A DNA stretch of 27,740 nt from Aquirhabdus sp. GTDB lineage: Bacteria; Pseudomonadota; Gammaproteobacteria; Pseudomonadales; Moraxellaceae. A model generated the notes under the pieces. It was not told the origin of the DNA. It saw nothing but the letters and a program-made list of their open reading frames with translations, and did no database searches. The stretch is from NCBI GenBank assembly GCA_030149815.1, contig JASLHI010000006.1:1-27740 (forward strand), in the 5' to 3' direction. Positions 15,927 through 23,959 of the stretch are shown one piece after another (the stretch's first letter is position 1; every line of letters begins with the position of its first letter). Both the position numbers and the translations under genes were made by a program.

Positions 15927-18713
15927 TCATGATTGGCGATGCCCTTTTTTCTTCGCAGATTTTTCGACATCAGGTACACTGATCGTATCACCCGCCTGAA
16001 TACGTGTATCCGAAGGAATGCTATTCAAATCAGCCAAAGCAACAACAGTTAAGCCATGTTTTGCTGCAATACGTGCTAACGTTTCACCAGATTTTACGGT
16101 GTAATCTTTGGTGCTAACTTTTTTAGCACTTGAATCATTGGCTTGCTCTTCTGCTTTACCTCGTTTTGTAGATTTCTCTGCTGCAGGAACACTTAATGTA
16201 TCGCCCGCTTGTAACTCTAGATTTGCAGGTACACCATTCAATTTTGCTAAATCTGAAGCACTCAAATTATAGCGTGAGGCGATCTTAGCCAAAGTGTCAC
16301 CACGTTTAATCTTGTAGTCATCTGTCGGGACATTAACCTGATTACTCGGCTTATCATCTGCTTTGCTATTTGAATCTTTATCCTTATTTGAAACAGAATT
16401 ATCATCACGCTCGACCAAGTTTAAGCGCGTACCTTTGATCAAATTGCTAGTTACCTTAAGATCATTGCGATCAGCAAGCTGACGTGTTGTTAAATTAAAC
16501 TGCGCAGCAACGTCGGTAAGCGTATCTCCAGCTTGTACGACATAAGTTGTTGGCGCGACTTCAACAATCTTTTTTGCACCATATAAATAAAGCGGCGTTC
16601 CTGTAATCAAGGTTGCATTGGTATCCATTTGATTCCATTTTGCAATTTCGCGCCAGTTTAGACCTGCTTTAGTCGCAACACTATTCAGTGTATCGCCTGC
16701 TTTGACTGTATAAATCGTACGGATTCCTTTCGGTTTAGCTGGCTCTTTCACATCAGCAACAATTTTGGTTTCTACAGGTAGTAACTTATGTTCTTTAATG
16801 TCTAATGCGGTTGGGGATTTCAGGTAAGGCTGTTCATAACTAAGCTCTTTTATCTGACCCTGCTTATCCAGAACAGTTTGCTGAGTTTGGATTGCAGTCA
16901 GCGGAATCTTGCCATCTAAAGGATCTGTCACCACAGTATTTGCGGGAGCAATCGATTTAATTTCTGAGACTACCGCAGTTTTCTCAGTTGGTGTTAATAC
17001 TGGTGTCGATGCAACATTTACATTTTTCTGATCAATCGTCATGGCAACGACAGGTGTGATATTAGGCGATTGTGATGGTGCAACAACGATTGGAGATTGA
17101 GTCACAGGTGTTGTCGCTGACGCAATATTTGGATTAGTTGCATTATTCAACGTTGTTGTCACAGGACGCGTGGTTATACTCATCGTTGTCGCTGTAGACT
17201 TCGAAATGACTGGCTGTACTACCGCAGCAGCAACACTTGAAGTTGCACTCGCCGTAGCACTAACACCTGAATCTATATTTGCCACAGCTTTGGCTATTTT
17301 TGCCTGAGACGGAACAACAGCCTGATTTGCCATTGCAGCTAAAGCACTAGAATCTGTAGGAATACCTTGACCACGCACGGTCACAGATTGAACGATGCTA
17401 CCGCTATTACTTGTACTCGTAATTCCTGCGTTAGCCGAACCCATGATTGCTGCTGCGCGTGAAGTCGTATTATCACTTCCACCCGAGCGCGTAATTGTTT
17501 GTGTAATGGTTTGGGTAATTGGCTGGTTATTCATTGCCAAATATCCACCATTACCACTGGTATAACCAAATCGACTGGAATCGACGATAGGCAATGCTTT
17601 CAACTTGCTATCCACTGACATCGCCAAAGTATTTGGAATCAAAATCCTAAACGGCGCAACTGGTGCAGTTACACCTTGCAAAAATGCAGGATTTAACTCC
17701 AAAACTTCTTTACTTGATAGACCTGTAGCACGTACAACTTGTTCCAGATCTACAGGACCAGACATGTTTACGGTACGGAAATGCGGACGATTAGCAATTT
17801 TTGGAAGCTGTACACCATACATTTCTGGATTTTTAATAATCTGTGCCACTGCAATAAAACGCGGTACATAATTCATTGTTTCTTGTGGTAGCTTCAGTGA
17901 CCAGTAATCTGTCGGTAAGCCCTGTGCAATATTACGATTAATTGCTTGTTGAATACGGCCGCCACCCGCGTTATATGCGGCAAGTGCCAGCTCCCAAGAA
18001 CCGAATTGTTGATAAAGACCAGTTAAAAAGTCATACGCTGCACGCGTTGATTCCATCACATCACGACGACCATCATAGTACTGATCTTGGCGTAAACCAT
18101 ACAGGCGACCCGTACTTGGAATAAATTGCCACATCCCTGCTGCAGACGCATTACTGCTTGCAAATGGATCATAGGAACTTTCAATGACAGGCAATAACGC
18201 TAATTCCGTAGGAATCCCGCGACGCTCCGCCTCAGTTACCGTGTAATAAATATATCGACTTGCCCGCGCAGACAAACGATCAATATAAGGTTGACGGCTC
18301 ACAAACCAATTGCGTTGCGCACTAATTCGTGGGTTATCTACATCCAAATTCATACGGAAACCAACTGGTATGCGCTTCCAAAGATTACCATAGCGCAATA
18401 CTGCCAATCGGTCACCTTCAACAGCATCCATATCTGTTGCCTGAAGCAACTCCTCCATAGAATCCGCACTTTCTAAATCTAAATCGTCTTGGGCGACTTT
18501 ATTCTTTTGAACTGAATTTGTTTTTTTGCCATGAATCACATGATTATTCGTTTGCACAGGTGTTGAGCTACAACCCGCCATAATTGTTGCAATCGCAACA
18601 ACTAATGCATGTGGCGCATAACGCTGAAATATTGGACGCGGTAAAACGCGATTACTCTCTGCAAGCTTTACATCGGTGCTCACTTGCACAGGCAATAAAA
18701 ACGACGACATCAT
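15927..18713 (-). CDS. mltD: Membrane-bound lytic murein transglycosylase D with four LysM repeats
   Basis: Outer-membrane-anchored periplasmic enzyme that cleaves peptidoglycan glycan strands. The N-terminus has a hydrophobic signal ending TIMAGCSS, with probable lipidation at C48. The SLT domain (about 165-280) contains catalytic E178 in LLPVIESSYDPFA, then SAAGMWQFIPSTGRLYG and ALAAYNAGGGRIQQA. A Ser/Thr/Ala/Val-rich linker runs from about 380 to 660. Four LysM peptidoglycan-binding repeats follow, starting near 669 (YTVKAGDTL), 722 (YVVQAGDTL), 798 (YKIKRGDTL) and 869 (YTVKSGETL). At 928 residues it is about twice the length of E. coli MltD (about 450, two LysM), mostly through the linker and extra repeats. 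ATG-ATG at 18713-18708 has GGAA about ten bases upstream. It leads the mltD-yejABE run. Confidence 0.93.
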   Translation of the reverse strand: MMSSFLLPVQVSTDVKLAESNRVLPRPIFQRYAPHALVVAIATIMAGCSSTPVQTNNHVIHGKKTNSVQKNKVAQDDLDLESADSMEELLQATDMDAVEGDRLAVLRYGNLWKRIPVGFRMNLDVDNPRISAQRNWFVSRQPYIDRLSARASRYIYYTVTEAERRGIPTELALLPVIESSYDPFASSNASAAGMWQFIPSTGRLYGLRQDQYYDGRRDVMESTRAAYDFLTGLYQQFGSWELALAAYNAGGGRIQQAINRNIAQGLPTDYWSLKLPQETMNYVPRFIAVAQIIKNPEMYGVQLPKIANRPHFRTVNMSGPVDLEQVVRATGLSSKEVLELNPAFLQGVTAPVAPFRILIPNTLAMSVDSKLKALPIVDSSRFGYTSGNGGYLAMNNQPITQTITQTITRSGGSDNTTSRAAAIMGSANAGITSTSNSGSIVQSVTVRGQGIPTDSSALAAMANQAVVPSQAKIAKAVANIDSGVSATASATSSVAAAVVQPVISKSTATTMSITTRPVTTTLNNATNPNIASATTPVTQSPIVVAPSQSPNITPVVAMTIDQKNVNVASTPVLTPTEKTAVVSEIKSIAPANTVVTDPLDGKIPLTAIQTQQTVLDKQGQIKELSYEQPYLKSPTALDIKEHKLLPVETKIVADVKEPAKPKGIRTIYTVKAGDTLNSVATKAGLNWREIAKWNQMDTNATLITGTPLYLYGAKKIVEVAPTTYVVQAGDTLTDVAAQFNLTTRQLADRNDLKVTSNLIKGTRLNLVERDDNSVSNKDKDSNSKADDKPSNQVNVPTDDYKIKRGDTLAKIASRYNLSASDLAKLNGVPANLELQAGDTLSVPAAEKSTKRGKAEEQANDSSAKKVSTKDYTVKSGETLARIAAKHGLTVVALADLNSIPSDTRIQAGDTISVPDVEKSAKKKGHRQS

Positions 18714-18748
18714 GTACTTTTTTCCAATTCAGCGCATATAGACGCGCA

Positions 18749-18778
18749 ATTGTAGACTGATACCGCCCCCGCAACCAA
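18749..18778 (-). promoter_or_regulatory. Candidate mltD promoter
   Basis: On the - strand TTGGTT (18778-18773) and TACAAT (18754-18749) are 18 bases apart, about 35 bases before the mltD start, in the divergent gap with rnhA-dnaQ. The -10 matches five of six consensus bases and the -35 only three. Confidence 0.3.
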
Positions 18779-18918
18779 GACCTCTGTATTGCTTGCTCGT
18801 AAGCGAATGTTGCTTTAACACACTAAATTACTATTTTTTGCAGCATACTTGCACACGCATCAGACTCAGAATGCGGCATAATGACCTCGCATCTGAATTC
18901 ACCACATTGGATATGATT

Positions 18919-20481
18919 ATGAAACAGCCTGTCACCACACAACCAAATACCTTATATGTAGATGGTGCTTGTCGTGGCAACCCAGGTAAGGGTGGCTGGG
19001 GCGTTTATGTTGAATATGCCGATGGTCAAACTGCGGAATTCTGTGGCGGTGAGCCTGAAACGACAAACAATCGTATGGAACTTATGGCAGCGATTGAAGG
19101 TCTGGCGCGTACTGATGCACAAGTTGCTGTCACAGTGTGGACAGATTCGAGTTATGTGCAAAAAGGCATTAGTGAATGGATTCATGGCTGGAAGAAAAAA
19201 AACTGGCGCAAAAGTGACGGCGGCGCAGTTAAAAATGCCGATCTCTGGCAAAAACTCGATCAACTGAGCCAAAATCGTACAATCGATTGGCGCTGGATCA
19301 AAGGTCATGCTGGACATGCAGGCAATGAAAAAGCGGATCAACTTGCCAATCAAGGTCTAGAAACTCAAGGAGTTTCTGCAGCCTTTACGACATCCAACGC
19401 AACATCCAATAAGTCACAAACCATAGCGTCCACCATCACTCAAACAGATGACACCGCGATCACCAAAATTGCTAAAAAAAATACAACAACGCCGTCTACT
19501 TCATTGATGGATTTACTCTTACCACCCGATGAAGATTTTGAAACAAATTTTGAAGAGCCAGAATGGTTTGCTGCTGAAGATCAGGCCCAAATCGAACATC
19601 AATTTGAATCAGACAAAACCCATGACAGCACAACAAATCAAGTTCAACCTGTCGAACCAGAAAATGAATCTAGCCTTACAGAAGCTTCGGCTGAAGCAGA
19701 TGAAATAAAAACTGCCCCGCAAGGCATCATTCGCACACATAACACGAAACACTTAGATGCATTTACATCAAGTGGCAAACGCCAACTGATTTTAGATACT
19801 GAAACCACAGGCTTCGATCCAAAAACAGGCGACCGCATTATTGAAATCGGTGTGATTGAGCTGATTAATCGCAAACTGACAGGCAATTCTTTACACGTCT
19901 ACTTAAACCCACAGCGCCCTGTGGGAGACTCACAAAATATTCATGGATTAAGTGATGAGTTTCTCAGCGACAAACCTTTATTTATCAGCATTGTTGATGA
20001 GCTAGAACAATTTTTATATGGCGCAGAAATCATTGCTCATAACGCCAGCTTTGACATGAAATTTCTGGAAGCAGAATTAGAAATGGCTGGGCGTAGTCCA
20101 CTGGCCGACAAAGTCACAGTCACGGATACGCTCGCCATTGCAAAACGTAAACATCCTGGTCAAAAAAACAACTTAGATGCACTCGCAAAACGCTATGATG
20201 TTAAAGAGCGTGATCGAACATTCCACGGTGCCCTACTCGATGCTGAAATCTTAGCAGATGTCTATTTACTGCTAACAGGCGGTCAAGTCACGCTAGATAT
20301 GGAGAACAGCGAAGACGATAATGTCACCTCAGCCCAACGCAAATTAATTAAACGAAACCTGCCAATCGTTCAAGCAAGCGATGCAGAACTTCAATTGCAT
20401 CAAGAATGGTTACAAAAACTGGATGGTGGTAAAGGTGGCCCTGTATCGATTTGGCATAAATTAGAGCAATCGGTGTCATAG
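18919..20481 (+). CDS. rnhA-dnaQ: Ribonuclease HI fused to DNA polymerase III epsilon exonuclease
   Basis: One protein with two nucleases. Residues 1-150 are RNase HI, which removes RNA from RNA-DNA hybrids, with catalytic D15 (YVDGACRGNPG), E54 (NNRMELMA), D76 (WTDSSYV) and D140 (GNEKADQLA). Residues about 287-460 are the DnaQ proofreading exonuclease: D293 and E295 in LDTETTGFD, then AHNASFDMKFL, and H436/D441 in FHGALLDAE, a complete DEDDh set. QVTLDM just after the domain sits where E. coli epsilon has its clamp-binding motif, and the C-terminal tail should contact the polymerase alpha subunit. A polar, acidic linker joins the halves. The longest ORF starts at 18793, but ATG 18919 has GGA seven bases upstream and begins where RNase HI should. 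No frameshift separates the halves. Confidence 0.95.
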   Translation: MKQPVTTQPNTLYVDGACRGNPGKGGWGVYVEYADGQTAEFCGGEPETTNNRMELMAAIEGLARTDAQVAVTVWTDSSYVQKGISEWIHGWKKKNWRKSDGGAVKNADLWQKLDQLSQNRTIDWRWIKGHAGHAGNEKADQLANQGLETQGVSAAFTTSNATSNKSQTIASTITQTDDTAITKIAKKNTTTPSTSLMDLLLPPDEDFETNFEEPEWFAAEDQAQIEHQFESDKTHDSTTNQVQPVEPENESSLTEASAEADEIKTAPQGIIRTHNTKHLDAFTSSGKRQLILDTETTGFDPKTGDRIIEIGVIELINRKLTGNSLHVYLNPQRPVGDSQNIHGLSDEFLSDKPLFISIVDELEQFLYGAEIIAHNASFDMKFLEAELEMAGRSPLADKVTVTDTLAIAKRKHPGQKNNLDALAKRYDVKERDRTFHGALLDAEILADVYLLLTGGQVTLDMENSEDDNVTSAQRKLIKRNLPIVQASDAELQLHQEWLQKLDGGKGGPVSIWHKLEQSVS

Positions 20482-20600
20482 CCAATCAATACCGTTACTC
20501 AGTAAAATGACTAAATCGTTTCAAAAACTGCTCTGAATATCAACAATCTATTGTTGAGTGTACTGAATTACTTTTTGATCCAGAGCATCATAAGTGAATG

Positions 20601-20627
20601 AAAAACTATTCAATTTTTATAGTTTTT
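20601..20627 (+). terminator. Weak AT-rich terminator candidate after rnhA-dnaQ
   Basis: AAAAACTAT (20601-20609) pairs exactly with ATAGTTTTT (20619-20627) over a 9-base loop, ending in a T run. The stem has a single GC pair, so its strength is doubtful. Confidence 0.35.
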
Positions 20628-20632
20628 CTATA

Positions 20633-20661
20633 TTGAGTTGTGCCGTTGATCGTGCCATGAT
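20633..20661 (+). promoter_or_regulatory. Candidate fimL promoter
   Basis: TTGAGT (20633-20638) and CATGAT (20656-20661) are separated by 17 bases and lie about 55 bases before the fimL ATG. Each box matches four of six consensus bases. Confidence 0.25.
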
Positions 20662-20717
20662 TAGGCGGCAAAAAACGGAAAGTAATAAAGCAATACTGAC
20701 AATGCAAGGAAAGGAAT

Positions 20718-22433
20718 ATGTCTGAATCAGATACAACTCAAAAAACTCAATCAATACGTGACGGTCAGCATTTTGATATTTCTTCGCTATATATTGTGAA
20801 GTCGGAAATTGACGCCTCACTGACTCAAGTTGAAGCGGCTCTTAATCTGTATATGACTGATCAAAGCAATACAGTAGGAATTTTTGATTCGACTGAAGGC
20901 ATGCAACAAACAACAGGTGTATTGAAACTTCTCAAAATGGATGGTGCAGTCGAACTGTCGGATGCAATTCGTCTTATGCTTCTCAACATTTCCGAAAATC
21001 CAGATTCTATTGACGATAATCAAATTACAGCACTCAGCGAAAGTCTAATGACACTATCTCGCTATCTTGAGTTCGTACTTTTGCGTGAAACATTATCACC
21101 GCAATTGCTGATTCCAATTACCAATATCATGCATCGTTTACTGAACAAACCGATTATCACTGAAGGTGGTTTTTTACTTCATGACATCAATGATGGTTTG
21201 ATCCAAAATAATATTACAACCTTAGTCAAACCACCAATTTCTACCGAAAAGACCACTGACAAGGATCGCAAAAATATTCTTCGTTTATTCCAAACTGGCT
21301 TAAATGGGATCCTGCAAAAAAAACCTCAAGCCAGCGATTACGCATATATGCAAAAAGCTGTTTCACAAATCGCAGATCGTGAACCACAAAATGCAGAAGG
21401 CCTATATTGGCAGCTCGCGAAGCAAGTTGTGTCTACACTTAATCCCAATACCATGTTGACTGATGGTCGTAAACGCATTCTTGCGCAAATGGAACGTCGT
21501 ATCGCACGCAAATCAAGCTCGATCAGCCGACTATCTCAAACCACCGCGATTGCTGACTTACTTACAATGTCTGCAATTGCTCCTCAACATTATGAAACGA
21601 TCATTTCGACATTAGGTCTAAACAATAAAATTAAGCCCGATCAAGAAATTTTAGAAGATAAACATTTCTTGTTTGGTCCAGATCAAAGTGTTGTACACGA
21701 TGTTAGCCAATTGGCACATCAATCTATTATTAAAATCAAAGAACTTGTTGATTTGATTGTTAATCAAGAACAACAACCAGATGGTTTAACAAGCCTAAGT
21801 GAACAACTGAAAGAGCTTGGGAACACATTGATCTTGTTAACTTTAGATAAAGCGGGACAGGGTTTATTGGAACAATCAAATCTTGTTGAAAAATGGTCAC
21901 AACATCCTGATGAAACCCACATCAATTCACTGATGGATTGTTTATTGGATAGTGAAAACGCAATTATCTTGATGGAACAAACCCATACCCCAGGTTTGGT
22001 CATGTCTCCGTTTACCAACATCAAGGTTTCACTACATCAACTTGTCGAAGCACGGAGCTTAATCGTTGCTGAAAGTCGTCTCGATCTGACCAATGTGATG
22101 CATTCTCTACTCGCCTATTTAGATAGCGAAAAAGATCTGCAAAAAATTGAAGGAATGGCTGCAATTTGTGAAACCGTTGGTGGTGCAATGGCATTCTTGA
22201 ATGCACCACGCGGACAAGCAATTCTGCAATCAGCGGCCAAGTACATCAATGAAAAATTCAGCCCAGATCATCAGCCTGATGCAAATTCAATTGCAAACTT
22301 AACAGATGCAATCATCTGTGTAGATTATATCCTTGAAGGTCTAGCAACGAAGAAACCAGCAGGTGATCAACCTTATGGTTATGGTGAATCCAGCTTGGCA
22401 AGACTGGGTTATCCTGTTAAAACTGCTGCATAA
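20718..22433 (+). CDS. fimL: FimL-like twitching-motility / type IV pilus regulator
   Basis: The 571-residue soluble protein resembles the N-terminal part of the pilus chemotaxis kinase ChpA and the stand-alone P. aeruginosa protein FimL, which supports type IV pilus assembly and cAMP control. The first segment, YIVKSEIDASLTQVEAALN, followed by GMQQTTGVLKLLKMDGAVEL, lines up with the ChpA degenerate phosphotransfer domain. In my by-eye alignment the position of the phosphorylatable histidine is glutamine (Q63), so phosphotransfer is not expected and a scaffold role is likely (inference). No receiver, kinase or membrane segment is visible. ATG 20718 has AAGGAAAGGAA directly upstream, a strong ribosome-binding site. 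No other pil/chp gene is adjacent, as is usual for fimL. Family assignment is good; the detailed role is inferred. Confidence 0.78.
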   Translation: MSESDTTQKTQSIRDGQHFDISSLYIVKSEIDASLTQVEAALNLYMTDQSNTVGIFDSTEGMQQTTGVLKLLKMDGAVELSDAIRLMLLNISENPDSIDDNQITALSESLMTLSRYLEFVLLRETLSPQLLIPITNIMHRLLNKPIITEGGFLLHDINDGLIQNNITTLVKPPISTEKTTDKDRKNILRLFQTGLNGILQKKPQASDYAYMQKAVSQIADREPQNAEGLYWQLAKQVVSTLNPNTMLTDGRKRILAQMERRIARKSSSISRLSQTTAIADLLTMSAIAPQHYETIISTLGLNNKIKPDQEILEDKHFLFGPDQSVVHDVSQLAHQSIIKIKELVDLIVNQEQQPDGLTSLSEQLKELGNTLILLTLDKAGQGLLEQSNLVEKWSQHPDETHINSLMDCLLDSENAIILMEQTHTPGLVMSPFTNIKVSLHQLVEARSLIVAESRLDLTNVMHSLLAYLDSEKDLQKIEGMAAICETVGGAMAFLNAPRGQAILQSAAKYINEKFSPDHQPDANSIANLTDAIICVDYILEGLATKKPAGDQPYGYGESSLARLGYPVKTAA

Positions 22434-22461
22434 TCCAGCCTCATTAAAACAATTTAAAACC

Positions 22462-22493
22462 GTATTCGTATCATGTCTATGTGATACGAATAC
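22462..22493. repeat. Perfect 12-bp inverted repeat between fimL and nudC
   Basis: GTATTCGTATCA (22462-22473) pairs exactly with TGATACGAATAC (22482-22493) around an 8-base loop. No U-run follows on either strand, so it is not a typical intrinsic terminator. It lies 28 bases after the fimL stop. Confidence 0.8.
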
Positions 22494-22568
22494 AATAAAA
22501 CTCCCTCTTCAATTGATTCACTTTAAAGTACTGTATTCTCATCTTCTTGCATTAGGAATATTTCAGTT

Positions 22569-23378
22569 TTGGCAACGATTATCCGCGACTATACGACAGA
22601 CCAAAGCAGCATTCCTCAAAAAAAGATTAAAGGCCTGCTTATTCATCACAGTTCTGTACTGGTCGATGACAATGGTCAGTTACCTGACTTAATCGAGGTT
22701 CAACCTAGTGATTTACTTGTTGCAGAAACTGAAGAGTTCATTTATTTCACGCGTGAAATCGATGCAGAATATGAAACTAATGGATTCAAACTGACCCAAT
22801 TACGTCATTTGCTCACTCGCTGGTCAACGCGTGACTTTGAACATGCTTCTCGTGCGATTCAACTACAACTCTGGCAACGTAGTCATCTGTTTTGTAGCTG
22901 CTGCGGTACAAAAACCGTTCGACATCCAAATGAATACGCGATGGTTTGTCCAGCTTGTGAATATACTCAGTATCCACGATTGCAACCTTGCGTAATTGTT
23001 GCAATTACTCGCCACGATGAGCCCACCCCAAAAATTCTCCTCGCAAGATCACCACGCTTTCCAATTCCAATGTTTAGTTTGATTGCTGGTTTTGTCGAAG
23101 TTGGTGAGACTTTAGAAAGTGCTGTAGCGCGTGAAGTAAAAGAAGAAGTTGGTATTGATGTTAAAAACATTCGCTATATGGGCAGCCAACCGTGGCCATT
23201 TCCGACGAATCTAATGATTGGTTTCCAAGCAGAATATGCGGGCGGAGATTTAGTTCTACAAGAAGATGAAATTGCAGAAGCTGCGTTTTATCCATTTGAT
23301 CAGTTGCCTTTATTACCGCCAACTGGATCGATTGCGAGTTGGATGATTGACCAGATTACTACCAATACGATTACTTAG
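22569..23378 (+). CDS. nudC: NAD(+) diphosphatase / NAD-capped RNA decapping enzyme NudC
   Basis: NudC hydrolyses NAD(H) to NMN(H) and AMP and removes NAD caps from RNA 5' ends. The 269-residue protein has a divergent N-terminal domain, a zinc ribbon (FCSCCGTKT and later VCPACEYTQYPR), and a Nudix domain with GFVEVGETLESAVAREVKEE fitting the Nudix box. The SQPWPFP motif that marks the NudC subgroup is present. The start appears to be TTG at 22569, with AGGAA ten bases upstream. No ATG occurs in frame until well inside conserved sequence, so an unusual start is favoured. A hairpin separates it from fimL. Identification is strong; only the start is open. Confidence 0.93.
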   Translation: MATIIRDYTTDQSSIPQKKIKGLLIHHSSVLVDDNGQLPDLIEVQPSDLLVAETEEFIYFTREIDAEYETNGFKLTQLRHLLTRWSTRDFEHASRAIQLQLWQRSHLFCSCCGTKTVRHPNEYAMVCPACEYTQYPRLQPCVIVAITRHDEPTPKILLARSPRFPIPMFSLIAGFVEVGETLESAVAREVKEEVGIDVKNIRYMGSQPWPFPTNLMIGFQAEYAGGDLVLQEDEIAEAAFYPFDQLPLLPPTGSIASWMIDQITTNTIT

Positions 23379-23399
23379 ATATTAAAGAGCTTAATAATC

Positions 23400-23425
23400 C
23401 ATCAAATATGAAGCTGTATTTGATG
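23400..23425. repeat. 9-bp hairpin between convergent nudC and small secreted-protein genes
   Basis: CATCAAATA (23400-23408) pairs exactly with TATTTGATG (23417-23425) over an 8-base loop. It lies between the stops of two convergent genes, where a shared terminator would be expected, but neither strand shows a clean U-run after the stem. Confidence 0.5.
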
Positions 23426-23458
23426 AGTTAGTTACTAAGCAATGATTGTAGATTTACA

Positions 23459-23944
23459 TTAATTTGCAGGCTTACCAAGGGCTACAGGTAGTACATCTTT
23501 GAAATAGTTTTCTAAGCTTTCTGACTCACCTGACTGAATCCGATAAGCAACCTTTTGAAACGGTTGTATGATATTAATTTTTCCATTCGTAATTACTTCG
23601 ATTTGAGCGCTATATTCTTTGACTATCCATTTGCCATTGTAAGTAGATACAATGCACTCACCCAAAAAGGATCCAAATAAACTGATAAACTTATCCGTAG
23701 TCTGCGGATCTTTCTTAATAATTTCAGATTGCCTTGAAATAAATTTATCTAAATAATCGATTGAGTCATTGTTACAACCAAAATTTTTTATTCCGCTCGC
23801 CTGTCCGAAGTACTGTGTAACAAACTGGGCATTCCATTTTATTTGATCCAGTTGTGAAGCAAAAGCATTTGACGACAACAGTAGTCCGACCACACAAGTA
23901 AAAAAATATGACCGAATAACATTAGTATTAATTAGTATTTTCAT
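23459..23944 (-). CDS. Small secreted protein of unknown function downstream of lpxH
   Basis: I do not recognise this 161-residue protein. Residues 1-30 form a clear signal peptide (FFTCVVGLLLSSNAFA, cleavage after AFA). The mature part has two cysteines (FGCNNDS and GECIVST) that could form a disulfide, and helix-like polar segments such as YLDKFISRQSEIIKKDPQ. No known enzyme motif is visible. It is more AT-rich than its neighbours, seen in the many AAA/ATT codons, which may point to recent gain (inference). Its ATG lies 15 bases after the lpxH stop, so it is likely read from the same message. GGATAA about six bases upstream is a weak ribosome-binding site. Confidence 0.8.
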   Translation of the reverse strand: MKILINTNVIRSYFFTCVVGLLLSSNAFASQLDQIKWNAQFVTQYFGQASGIKNFGCNNDSIDYLDKFISRQSEIIKKDPQTTDKFISLFGSFLGECIVSTYNGKWIVKEYSAQIEVITNGKINIIQPFQKVAYRIQSGESESLENYFKDVLPVALGKPAN

Positions 23945-23959
23945 TAAATATTATCCAAA

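Noticed and set aside
15902..15991. Upstream extension of the yejA frame to 15991
   Set aside because: It would run inside the mltD coding sequence and put some 30 non-signal residues before a normal signal peptide; the ATG at 15901 fits better.
20543..20558. CAACAAT-CT-ATTGTTG palindrome after rnhA-dnaQ
   Set aside because: A two-base loop cannot form a stable RNA hairpin, and as a DNA site it matches no operator I can name.
22363..22692. 109-codon + strand frame bridging fimL and nudC
   Set aside because: It overlaps the conserved ends of both genes in another frame and crosses the hairpin; no ribosome-binding site or recognisable domain.
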